NCBI GenBank assembly: GCA_022605955.1
Contig: JAKCOZ010000008.1
Coordinates: 23,747,083-23,811,082 of the forward strand
Direction: 5' to 3'
Origin: Rallus limicola
Taxonomy: Eukaryota > Chordata > Aves > Gruiformes > Rallidae
Length of the DNA stretch: 64,000 bases
Position numbers and translations under genes: made by a program. Under the pieces are notes generated by a model. The model was given only the letters and a program-made list of their open reading frames with translations, searched no databases and was not told the origin of the DNA. Shown in pieces: positions 21,140 to 32,700 of this stretch. Numbering within the stretch: the first letter of the stretch is position 1; the number at the start of each line of letters is the position of its first letter.

Positions 21140-21310
21140 GGACTCCCGGCTGTGAATTACGGCACCCCCCGGAGCGGTGCCGGGCGCCGGCGGGGAGCTC
21201 CGGGCATAGCCGGGCGCGCAGCTCCATCTCCCGGGCAGCGGGGAAACCCACCGGCAGCCGGGCTGGGCCCGCCCCGAGCCCCGCGACCCCCGAGGGGGAG
21301 CTCTCGGCTT
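21140..21310. promoter_or_regulatory. Small isolated CpG island in the upstream desert
   Basis: About 170 bp is rich in CpG and GC (GGAGCGGTGCCGGGCGCCGG, GCCGGGCTGGGCCCGCCCCG), inside AT-rich DNA about 13 kb upstream of the NEUROD1 promoter. It sits just after the exon-like segment's donor. It could be a promoter of a non-coding transcript, an enhancer-associated CpG island, or a local GC fluctuation. Confidence 0.45.
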
Positions 21311-21319
21311 AGAAATGCC

Positions 21320-23650
21320 GTCTGGACACTTCACAAAGTCGTTTCCCTCTGCTTGGGGTGTATCCCAGCCTTTTCCTGACGGGGCAGCACACCGTGGGGC
21401 GGCTGAAAAGCACGACCGAAAGTCCGGATGTCTGTTTTTCGGGTGGTTTTAAACCCGGAAAGCTGAGCACAAAGCAAATTTGGAAAGGAAGCTTCAGGAG
21501 GTGGGGCAAGTTTCTCCGAGACGAGCAGTGAGCTGGCCCACAGACATGCTTAATTGTAAAATTTGAAGGTTTTATCACTCTAGAGGAGGGCTTGAGCGCA
21601 AGGTTAAGGGGAAGTTTAGGAGTGTTGCACAAGCGGGGTCCCTGCTGGACTTTGCAAAGCCTGGAGGTTGGTACAGTCATATGTGTATGCCTGGTCGCTA
21701 AACTTGGAGGATCCACAGGTGTCTAAGCTCCTGAAAGCTGATAGTTACAACTCAGCTAAAGTTTTGTAAAACATATTTTGGAAGTATCTCTCCTGTTATG
21801 CATGAAAAGGCAACACAGTTCTGAAGACATTTAATGGTCTTATTCAAACTACCTAGACAACAGGTCAAGTTTAGGAAAATCAGATCCCAGCAGCACTTTT
21901 CTGTGTTGACTGCAGAGGTCCTCCGAGACTCTCCTGTAAGAAGGGAGACGAATAGCTTTGTTCTTAATTTCCAGGCAAGCCTTGTGTTTCCTCTTATGGG
22001 GTTACATTTACAGATAGGATTAGGGGTACAGGAAATACTAAGTACATTACATTTCCCACTCTGGTCTGTAGGATGCTCTGAGGCAAATTCAAGGCTGAAT
22101 TTGAATGTCTTACTCTTGTTTTGCAGGAATTGTAGGTGGTCTTGAGCTTTCTTGAAGACTGGGAGTGAGCGTTAGGAAAGTGAAGTTTACAGGGGCATAT
22201 TTCCTGCTGAACAGCAAAATTACACGAGGGACCAATCTTACGAATCTGAATGCCTTATTCTTTATTTTGGGGTAAGAATCACGTTGCTATGCTTTTGTGA
22301 AGGCTACAGGACAGCATGAGAGAAGAAGGACTGCAGGATCAGGTTTTTTGTGTTGTATTCAGGCAGGGTCTTCTCAAGTATGAGTAAAAGCTGGTACAAA
22401 GTGAAGGTTTCACCTTGAAAGTTAGGGTCCAAACCAGCCATGGTTAGGGTCTTAAAACCAGCTGTGAATTTCTGGGGTTTGGTCAGGGCGAGTAAAAATA
22501 GCTAGTGTTCTACTATCAGAATGTGCCAGAGAAATCATGGGTCCTGAGGGTCTCCTTGTCTTACTGGGCAGTGCTGTGTCTCTCCAGTCCAACTGAAGAT
22601 TTTGATCTCAGATCAACCAGCACAGCCAGCTCTGACAGGACTCCTGTTTGGCTTGTCTTGTGTGGCAAGTAAAGGCACCTGTAGATAAATGGTAACAGCA
22701 AGGGCCTGGGAATCTCACACATCTTGGAAATCAAAAAAGCCATCAATCATCCTTTTTCTTTACTATACCCTGAAAAAAATAAAAGGTGGTGCTGCCACAG
22801 ATACTTAGTCCCTGACAATTGTTGACAAGGCAAAGGCAAAAGCTCTGTGTGAGCTGCTGGCAGGTGACAATACTCTGTCTTGTCTGATCCAGAGCCCCGA
22901 GGGGACATCCAGACACTCCACTGTGTGGCCAGAGGATGTGACTCTTGAGATCCAGGCTCAGCTGAGTCCTCTAATACAGAAAGGAGCTATGTCTGCAAGG
23001 CTCTGACACACCTACAATAATCTAACACACTTACTAACCGTTTGCACTGCAATCGCATCCCTCGGTTGTTACCACTTGCTGTGCCCATCCCTGTGAGGTG
23101 AAGCAAATCCCCACCCGAGCTCAAAGCTGGGACTCCTGCAGACATCACAGGGTACATCAGCTGAGTAGCACTGTGTGTGCTCGTGCATGTGTAGTTAACA
23201 AGTATGGAGCCATTCAAAATGTGGAGAAGTTTTAAATCTAAATTCCTATTTAAAGTAGTCCCTTATTAATTGAAAACATATTTTACTTCCTGAAAGTGCT
23301 AACATTACGTATCTTCACCTCTGGAATAAGGCTTACAGGTTCCAGAAATTGTCGCAGCTTTTCAAAAACGTATAAAATTAAGATGTTTTCATTTAGATGC
23401 CAAGAAGCTGGTTGTTTTGGTTTTCTTTTTTTAAAATACTCGTTCTCGTAGTTTCCCGATATGTGATGTTTTCAGTGCTGACACTTGGTGGTGCTGCAGT
23501 TAATGGGTTCCTCTTTCTGCAGCTGTTTCTCTGCTGTGGCTGGTTTGTTCCTTTCCTCTGTTTCATTTATAGATTTTGCTTGGAACGTCGAAGCCCCCGA
23601 TAAAAACATGACTCTCATTCCTGAGGAGACACGGTCCAACTTTCAGCAGA
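21320..23650. other. Non-coding DNA, nothing firmly recognised
   Basis: The largest open frame is 135 codons (21309-21716, minus) with no recognisable motif. I see no clear repeats or RNA genes. Confidence 0.5.
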
Positions 23651-23656
23651 CAATAA

Positions 23657-23669
23657 GTTGTTGTTGTTG

Positions 23670-23719
<50 letters not shown>

Positions 23720-23720
23720 T
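23657..23720 (+). repeat. Compound microsatellite (TTG)n-(TTA)n
   Basis: About five TTG units are followed directly by about 15 TTA/ATT units with no interruption. It is a likely length-polymorphic locus. Translated frames through it give meaningless polyleucine, polytyrosine or polyisoleucine. Confidence 0.95.
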
Positions 23721-23854
23721 TACAATAATAGCAATACCACCACCTTCCCTTTATGGTGCACATTTCCTTACAAGATGTGTAAGCATCACGTTAGTGAAAC
23801 AGTGCAAACAGAGATGTGGTTTGGTGATTATAGGTGTCACCGCAGAGGGGAAGA

Positions 23855-23985
23855 CCTGAAAGGGACTTTGAGCAGTCATGGAGTCCATCTTCTTCATACA
23901 GAAGCAAGGGTAGCTGGAGGTCTGCCCAACCTCTTCTTGAATGCCAGTGTAGGCTTTATGGGAATACCTCAAATGCCTTTGCATG
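23855..23985 (-). mobile_element. Old CR1-like LINE remnant (tentative)
   Basis: Phrases such as CTGAAAGGGACTTTGAGCAG, TCATGGAGTCCATC and GCCCAACCTCTTCTTGAATG recall the antisense 3' region of diverged CR1 subfamilies. Divergence is high and the boundaries are uncertain. Confidence 0.4.
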
Positions 23986-24479
23986 TTTTTTCATACGCAT
24001 CTTGCACATGGGATCTTTGCCTAAGTAAAGATGAGAGATGAGGCACGTGGGGTTTGGGTGTTCCAGTCTCAACGGCAAGAAATAGTCATATCTGCCAGTG
24101 GGCAGTGGAACAGAGTTGTTGGCTTGTCCCAGTGTTTCTGTGGGGCTCATCTGTAAATTCTCTGGTGCCAAAGGAGCCGTAGCAGACAAGAGAAGTGGCG
24201 TAGACATTCTGCTCTGCTGCTTTGCTCTGAGAGTCTCCAGGTTTTCCTCCTGACACCCCAGAAACCTGGCATGCCCACAGGCTTTTCCCCCACAAGAGCC
24301 TTTACAGATGCTCATGGCAGGTGATCCTGGAGCGATCAGTAACCAGGTTTTCCTGTTGGGAAGGAGACAGATTCCTGTGTGAGAGGTGGGCACTGCTGTA
24401 GTGAGAATTCTGTCTGTTCCCACTCTCATTGGCTCAGGTTTTCACCTTCATACAGCAACAGCCCTCAGTTTCAGGCAGG

Positions 24480-24720
24480 AAATAACCTGTAGGGACAAAT
24501 TATCTTAATTATAAGGACAAAGATTGCTTGTTGAAGTGCAGATTCTTAGTACCAATGCAAAAAATAATCAAGATATGTAATTGTAATTAAATGAAATCAA
24601 ATCTGTTCTTCCTTCCCCAAAGATTTCCCTTTAAATCTAATTTATTATTTGGTTGGTTAATTAGTATTGAAGAGCCAAAGACATTGAGGTTCACACATGA
24701 TAAGCACGAGCTAATGTATG
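24480..24720. promoter_or_regulatory. Candidate conserved non-coding element
   Basis: Complex AT-rich sequence holds clustered homeodomain cores (ATTATCTTAATTATAAGG, GTAATTGTAATTAAATG, GGTTAATTAGTATTG) and an ACAAAG SOX/TCF core. It is free of recognisable repeats and of coding potential. Classification is by texture only. Confidence 0.3.
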
Positions 24721-27700
24721 ACTCCTGTTAGGAGCTTCCTGGGAAGCGGTCAGGTTACACATTCTGAAAAACAACCACCTAGCTGACAGGGTGCAGCGAG
24801 CACACACATCTTGGAGAAATAAGGGGAAGAAGCAAGACAAACTTGCTCCTGCTGAAACAACGGGGCCACTGAGCTGATGCAGAAAAACTTGCCTTCCTAG
24901 GCAGCAAAATATCTTCTTGCTTCATGCTACTATGTGGTGAAAGCCTCAAAATGTATGGTAGGATCAGTTTTGGTTTGGACACATGTTTTAATACTTTTTA
25001 ACATGCAAGCTTCATTTTTCATTGGTCTTTATGGATAAAAATGAGCTGCTTGTTACATCCTGCTGCTTCGCAGAGGCTGATTTTATATGTGTGGACTTTG
25101 GAGTTGGGACAGATGGAGGGAATTAAGCACCAGCAGGGAAAAAAGAGATGCCCATCATCAGATTTTGAATGGCAGAACTTAGAACATATACCACTTAAGC
25201 TCTTTTTAAAATTAAAAAAAAAAAAAAAGCTGGAAGTTCCCAAGTTCCCTTAATTATTTGAACAGAATATTACTCTTTCCAGAAGGAAAACGTTTGGTGT
25301 TTCTTGGTTTATTTTTATTGTAGCTGTAATTCCCTCTTGCTGTTAATATTAAAGTTTGGGTAAGTTTTCTAATATACTAATTTTTGTTTAACCTTTGCCT
25401 GTGGAATAAAGTCTTTTTTTTCCTTTGCACCCCGAGGTCTGTCCTTTTTACCAAAGGATTATATTACATGTGATTTTTCCTCTGGAAGTTAGAGAGCAAC
25501 CCTGCCTCTTCTGGGAAGTGAGACTAAAACCTAGTCTGACGTATTGAAAAGGTTTTGCTGAGCTCTTCTCCAGAATTGTGCTCTGGTTTATTTCAAATCA
25601 GCTTTGAAGTCTGTCAAACATTACCCAAACTCTCTTCTTTCAGCCTACAAGATACACTGTATCGTGTAAGTCATTAATTTACAGGTGCATATTTACAGAT
25701 GTATATCCAGTTACTCCTGCTGAAACTCACTTGCCGATGCATGGGAAAACTCCAGGAGGATTTTACTACCATTCTCTGAGAACCTGTTTCCAGAACTAAT
25801 TCCAGTCCTTTTATTCCACGTTCTTTCTGCTGTTATTCACAGAGATGTATACCTATGAAGGACAGGTGCATAAGCGCTTCTTTCTTCTTTTCGTGAGTGT
25901 CCCGTGAAGTTTTGTTGGAAGATTTGGTTGAGGCACTCCTTGTTTTCAGGGTGGTTTTCATTGCCCAGGGTTGAAAGCAAGCAGGGCCTTGCCGAGGGAG
26001 CTGAAGCTACAGATCATGTGAAGAAAAATGAGCAATGGTTCTTTGTACACTGCGTATCCTGTGCATACCTATCTTATCCCAAAACAAGCAACTCAGCAGA
26101 CAATAAAAGCAGATGTTGCCAAGATCTTGCTCAGCCAGAGCACTGAGGTGTCCAAGGTGCTTCTGCAGTTTCCTCGTGCTTGTACTTTCTGGCAGAGCCC
26201 TGGTCAGGGATGGTCAGTGGAGAACTTACACACGTGGGTTTGGGGGCAGACAGATTGTGTGCTTATCATGTTTTGTATACGTTACTACTCCTATTACTGG
26301 ATTTACAATCAAAAATATTTGGGAAGAAAATAAAGATTGCATGGTTTTAGATTTGAGAATGTGAAAACAGTATTAAAAATATAATTTTATTAGAAGAAAA
26401 GATTTTAGGTAGAAAGACCAAAGTGATTAATTTCCTTTTGAATAACATCTTCATGACAAAAGGTATGTTTCATCACAAAGATAAACTTGTCTTAAACTGC
26501 CACTTAGTAAGGATATAAAACATTTGCACTCAAGTTTAAACAAAGATGCACAAAAGCAAGTCTGAGAACCACAGAAAAAACATGACTATAGATTATATAT
26601 GCAAATAATTTTAGTATTATTGTGCAAGCCTTTCTGCAGGGTAACACAAAAATGGGTGTCAGTACCCAACTAATTTGCCAAGCAGAATACAACGGTGAAG
26701 AGCTAAACTTTCTTCCAGGACAGGAGATCTAATACATGTAGACTGCATATAGGAGGCAGTGGGAAGTGGTTAAGGCCGTTCATAGCCAAAACAAGCACTC
26801 CACGAGGGTTGGCAGACACTGGGTATAGCAGCATGATCCTCTTGGGAAGAGCAGCTACATCCAAGCACTCCTCCCAGCCCTCTGGGCACAGTGACCCAAA
26901 CACAGCAACTACACCTCTCCTTGTGCTTCCCTTGCCTGGGGGGATCCCACTCCATTTGAAGCTTTCCATGAAAGAAGCAAAAAATCGCTGCAGGAGACAC
27001 TGTCTGGGTGGACAGGCAAGAAACACCCTGAGCTGCTGGAGCAGCAGGACCATCTGCCAGGCATTCCCGGGCTGACACCCAGTGTGGTTTCAGGCCCAGC
27101 CTCTTCCTCCTGCAAACAGAAGAACTGTGGGGTAGAAGGTCTTTTGCCCATGTTGCTGATTTTTGTTTGTTTGTTTGTTGGAGTTTTTTTAAAAGGTCTA
27201 AGGGCTTTTTAAAGCCATTTCTGGCCCAGCCCCATGATTCATACAAACCTGCTCAACCGCCTCAGAGCATGCCAGAGACAGAATTGGTTTTCATAAATTA
27301 CTGCACGTACATACATATAAACGTCTTTTTAAAATGTCCTGGTCCTTAAGGCTTCAGTCTTACTGCTTCATAGCGAGTACAATGCTCAGCACCAGGGCTG
27401 GAAACAAAGCCACTGATGGAAGCATGTACAGCTCAGCTTAGGATATTTGCCCTCTCCAGGCTGTGGCGGGGAACTGCCAGGGCGGATGTGAATCTCTGCA
27501 GCGGATTGCCTTCCTAACTGTACCGACGTTACGTTTGCCACTTAAACATTTCTTTAAAACCTGCTGTTATCGAATCTGCCTTCCTGTAACTTAAAGCCTG
27601 GCTTCCCGAGGCAGGTGATTTCACATCCTCAGTAACGGGCAGCCTGAAAGGCACAGAGTTTCCAGCAAACAGTGAAAGAGCCCCCGTGACAGGGAGACTT

Positions 27701-28390
27701 CTGGAAGGCACAGAAAATGTCTCCAGTGTATTTAAATCCAAAAAGCATGTGATGAGCAGTCAAGGCCATGGCAGAAAGATCTATTTGTATATCTTATTTT
27801 ACTGCACATTCCCAGGAAGAGCATGTCTGTGATCATAGGCACGAGGAGGTCTAGGTGGCCATGGACTGGCAGGTGCAGCTCATGCTTACAGCTCTCCAGC
27901 CTTTCATATAGGGCAACTTTCATTAAAGCATAGTCTGGGTGCTGCTGCTGAGAAGCCAGGAGGTTTCAACAGAAAACTTTCCTTCTGGAAGTTGTTTTGT
28001 TTGATTATTTTGTTTTAGATCTTATTTGCAGGCCACTAAAGTGCATGAAGGGACTGTTGCCAGATGCTTTCTTTGTGTTTTGTGCTCTGGCTGAACCTTA
28101 TAAACAAGCTATAAACCTCAAAGTAAATTTTGTTTTTCTTATCCTGGGCCTCCTTTTCTTTTCTTTTACCCCCAGCTGCTCAGGACTTGGGCCTGCTTCT
28201 TGTTGAAGCACAAGTTTATACTTTTCCCAGTTTCCACGTTTCTTTCACTTTTTAGAAGAAAAAACTTCCAATTACTTTCTAGTTTAAATTTTCTTTGCTT
28301 GTTTATTTTTGAACTGTATGTTGCAAAAACAATTCTGCACATGCCCAAACCTTTTAGGATACGCACCTTTTTTGCCAGTAAAGCACCACA
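24721..28390. other. Non-coding DNA, nothing firmly recognised
   Basis: It includes an A-run at 25215-25228 and a (TTTG)n run at about 27163-27178. Open frames reach 158 codons (26770-27246, minus) without recognisable motifs. Confidence 0.5.
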
Positions 28391-28407
28391 AAACTGGTGC
28401 AGAGCTG

Positions 28408-28427
28408 GTGCTCTGACGTCAGAGCAC
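28408..28427. promoter_or_regulatory. Perfect 20-bp palindrome centred on a full CRE (TGACGTCA)
   Basis: The half-site GTGCTCTGAC is followed by its exact complement. The centre, 28414-28421, is the consensus CREB/ATF site. Full CREs with an intact CpG are rare in CpG-depleted intergenic DNA. The site could bind CREB/ATF homodimers; the longer arms have no factor I can name. Confidence 0.5.
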
Positions 28428-28664
28428 ATGCTCCCTTACGTTTTGCTGCTTGCCCACTGCCCATCACAGTGTCTTTGTGAAATGTCAGCCATCAGGGAGA
28501 AGAGTGCCTGGAAACAGCTGCCTCACCTGCAGGAGGGGTATGCTTTCACTGTTTTAAAATCATACATCGTGAGAGCAGGTGTTACCTTGATAGCTTTTCT
28601 CCTCTAAAGATTTAGTTTTATCGATTAAAAATAAAAGGTTCCACCCTGTACGTGTGCCATGCTT

Positions 28665-28683
28665 GAAGCATATATAATGCTTC
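28665..28683. promoter_or_regulatory. TATA-like motif inside a short inverted repeat
   Basis: Arms GAAGCAT/ATGCTTC flank the loop ATATA, making CATATATAATG. The TATA-like core is about 40 bp before an ATG in strong Kozak context (GAGCCATGG at 28708-28716). This is a possible core promoter for the open frames that follow. The evidence is positional only. Confidence 0.25.
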
Positions 28684-28711
28684 TCCCAGGCCAAACGAGA
28701 CAGTGTGAGCC

Positions 28712-29774
28712 ATGGCTGAGGGAACAGCAGAAGAAAATGTGTTTTGGTCAAAACATCTTTACACCATTTTGTCGGTGAATGGCAGCTGCCAGTGGGACAG
28801 GCTCAGGAACAGGGGAGGCTGCATTATGTCCTGTGAACTGCCACGTGGCGTAGGTGCACCCAGGCTGTTTCATGGAGGGGACAAGCTGGGTCTCAGAAGC
28901 ACTTTGTGCACCACCTTGGGGCTGTCTTCCCAGCAACCTCTTTGTTGGGCCAGTGCCTGGGCCACCACAGGGGGACTGCTGCTGGCACCGGCCCCTGCAC
29001 CCCTCCTCACTGCTGCTGCCCTTTCTCTCTCAGCGAGCACAGCCGGGGTGCAGTTCAGCTTTCTCCTCTAAAAGAAATGTCTGCTTGTTGCCCAGGAGCT
29101 GGGCTAGCGAAGCTGCCAGAACCCTCGCGACAGCGGCGTGCTGCCAGGCACCAGTGCATGGCAGCGCCTTCCCCAAGCTGAATGGCAGGAAGAGGTGGTG
29201 TGCAGGGAACGCCCCGTGTTGCTGGCACAGAGGGGCTGGTGTGGTGTGCCACCCGCTGCACCTTTGCACGCGCTGTTTGACACAGCGCAGCGATCGGGAT
29301 GCTGCTCTCAGGAATACTGCTGAAGAGAATTGGCAGCCCTTGTTTTTGCTGATCCCTCTCGCATGGCAAAAGCTGCAGTGGTGGGTGTTGGATGAATCAC
29401 GGGTTCGGTATTGCTTTGGGGTGTACACACTGCATGCCAGCTCTCAGCTCCTCCAGCCATTAACCCCTGATCTTACAGCCTGCCCTTTCCACTGCCTCAT
29501 GCAGCCATGGAACACAGAAGCCTTTCGCCCCCAAGGAATGTGGTTTTCTGTCATCCAAAAATCCACACCTCATCATGCATCACTTGTGCCGCTATTGTTG
29601 CTGCCCATCCAGCCCCTTCCAGAGAAGCTCTGCTTCCCCAGTCCCTCTGATACTGTTAGTCAGAGAGACTTGCTGGAAACAGGCAGCTCTGTGAGCAGTT
29701 TCCTATGGACTTGCTCAGGCACTTTTGTGTCTGATGAGCTGCAAGTTCCATATAAAGCAATTTTCCATGAATAG
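28712..29774 (+). other. Overlapping open frames in a GC-enriched patch (119 aa and 306 codons), unidentified
   Basis: One frame runs from the ATG at 28712 to 29071 (119 aa), starting MAEGTAEENVFWSK. A second frame has no stop from 28854 to 29774 (306 codons; first ATG at 28872, giving 300 aa). The second product is rich in Cys, Trp, Pro and Leu, has no signal peptide, transmembrane array or domain that I recognise, and resembles translated non-coding DNA. Its length is nevertheless well beyond most open frames in this window outside NEUROD1. A possible acceptor (CTTTCTCTCTCAG) ends at about 29032. It may be a lncRNA, a lineage-specific gene or chance. Confidence 0.2.
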
Positions 29775-32700
29775 GACATTCAGAGCATCCCTCTCCAGAG
29801 TGACCTCCTTTGTGTCTAGCAAGGGGTGGGCTCTCATTCCGGAGCATCTCTCATTTGGGTCATTTACAGGCCTTTCTCCTTTTCCAGATGCGTTTATGAG
29901 AAATGTGTGGAAACAATTTTTCTGCCTTGACTTCTGAATGGGGAGGCAAAAGGCCAGTGGCAGCTCGGGAAGGAGGGAAACAAGGTGATGGGGAGCACAC
30001 CCCCCGATTTCCTTAGGAAACCCAGAATCAGGATGGATGTGTATCTAGAAAGAGGCTTACAGTTTTCTCTCCTTCATGATAAAGCAATGCCAGGGAAAGT
30101 AGCTGGGTACAGGGGAAGAGGCTTTTCTGGATGTGAAGTATCCCACAGTGTTCAAGTGGGGACAATGCATTTCTTGGCTGGGCAAAAGGGGTATTTCAAA
30201 TGGCCTTTCCTCCCCCTCCCCCAGAAAGCCTTGCAGCCCCTCCTACATTTCTGAGGTTGTATCTGGAATGAAACAAAAGATGCAAACACCAGACCCAGTG
30301 AGTTAACTGAAAAAGATATTTTTTCGGTCAAGCAGATGGCAAATAGAAACCTACTGTAGAAACCGGCTTGCATAACTCTTTTCACAACCCCTGTGTGCCT
30401 GGTAAATACAAACCTGCAGATAGAACAGCAAGATAGAGTGAAGCAAAACAGCCTGTGCTATTAAAACAGTGAAGAAAGGAGCATAGAGTAATTTATAATG
30501 AACTTGTGAAGGGTATGTAAGAATACAAAGGTGGTGATGTAATCCAAGTGTTGCTTTGAAACACTTTGAAACAGTTAGGGTTTCTGCTCATTCCTATGGC
30601 CCACCAAACCCTACAACAGCCGTAGGAATAAAGCATGAGCCAGCCAGAGCTAAAGATGTGCAGCGGCTGCTGGGAGCTGCACAGGCTGCGACTCGGCCAG
30701 AGGCACCGGAGGGCAGAGCAAGCCAGCCCAGCTCAGCTCCTTTCCACTCTGAACAAAAGGGAGAAAAGCAAAGGAGGCAAAGCTGTGAGGGCAGGTGCAG
30801 AGCACTGGGCAATCACTCGCTGTGCGCCTCAGCGCTGTGTAGGGACCAGCCCCTGAAAGGGCCTTGGGAGCACACTGTGACACAAGGTTGCAGGCAGTGA
30901 CACTATGAGGCACCAAAAGTCAGGGCCATGGCACAGCCACCACGACTTGTCCTGACTCCTGCCAGCAGCTTGGCCAGGAGATATGTGGGGACAAGGGCAG
31001 CTGAATGAGAAGAGGCAACTGAAGGATTTGTACATCTTACAGCACCTTAGAAGTTAATTATGTGGATTAAATGTTTGCCACAAAGACCTGAGATGTGAGA
31101 CAGGATTTAATGTTTGATGCCAGATAGTTCAGCCAGGATATTCAATGCAGCATGTTAGCCAGCTTCTATGTATTCAGGCTTCACCTAAAGGTATCAGGGA
31201 TTTCAGGGGTAAATGCTGTCCAAAACAGACAGGTTTAGCTCACATGGATCAGCATTCTCAGCTATTATAGGTAGGAAAATGGACGCAAAATTTGAATTTT
31301 CCTGAAGCGTTGAGGTTATTTTCTATTGCGAGGATAAGAGGATCCAGTTGGGCAAGGACTGACATTTGAGCTTCATGCACTGTGAAAAAATCTTCTAATT
31401 TTACTGCTGGATTCCTAACTCTGACTTTCTTTCTCTAGATTTAAAAACTTCTATTTAAAACAGTCACTTGAGTCTCTCAGATGGGTTGCATACACTGACA
31501 GCAGCTCTCCCGTGTCCATGGCTTTCCTTATAGAATCATATTTTTGATTGACTTTCATGCAGAAGAAGCTCCCAGAGGAACTCGTTGAACCATATGGGTC
31601 CTATCTTTTGACATAACAATTATTGCCTGATAATAACACAATAGCAACAGCAGTCTGTTTGGGAATCAACAGTGAAATACTAATGAATGTTAATGCATTG
31701 TTTTAATTTACTACATTTGTTTTGTTGATGTACTTATTAACCTTCTGGTCTGTGGTTAATAAGGCATTCTATTTTAAGGTATTATTATCTGGGGGGAGAA
31801 GAGGAAAACAACACTGATGAAGTTAGACAATTTGTTTTTCTTCTCAGTCACATCTTGCTTGGTATTTGACAGCGGGCTTTAACCACCAACCCATAGACCG
31901 GAGGGACACTGATGCTATTTTAATGATGCAGTGACAGAGAGATACTTTAAGAAGGGAACACATGGTTTATTTTAGCTGTAGAAAAGGACGTTATAGCCAG
32001 GAAAAGTCACGTAGTGTGCAAGGCAGCCCAAGGACCTGTCCCCATCACACCAGCTCCACGCCGCACCTAGCACATGGCCTGCAAAGGTGGTGGCCATGGT
32101 GGCCCCATTGCAGGGTGCAATTGTTTTGTAGCACACAGATGATCACTTCTCATCAGGGAAGATTTCTGCATTCCTGCTTTAAATTACTCTGCCCATAATC
32201 CTCTGCCCTCTCACTGTCATGCTTTCGTGGTCTTCCAATGACCCACACTGATGTGTGGCCCATTGGTGTCTGCTCAGCTTGGCTCAAGCCATTTAAATGG
32301 GGCTTGTCATAGGATTTGGGGTGCTAGGAACTGGACAGAAGGATTTCACTGAGACAAGGAATAGCCTGAATTGTCTCTCATCTCATCCCTCTTTCTAGGA
32401 GTCTTTTCCAATCTGGATGAGATTTATGGATCTATCTAAGGGATATATTTAAAACTACAGCTTTCAGTGACAAGTTGTGAGATTCATGTTTCTAAAACCT
32501 TCTGGTCTGTTTGAAAGTTTCTCTCTCAGTGACTTTTATTGGCACAGTGCAGAAAGCAGCATCCCCCACCTACATTAGCATGGAAAATACCCTCAAAAAA
32601 TGGGAAAGATGGAGCCAGTAAGTGTAATTTTCCAAGCTCATGCAGCATGTATCTAATAAAGTTCCTTTTCCACCTTAACAACCTGGGTCAACCCCCACCT

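Noticed and set aside
23563..23859. Open frames with long polyleucine, polytyrosine or polyisoleucine runs
   Set aside because: They are translations of the TTG/TTA microsatellite.
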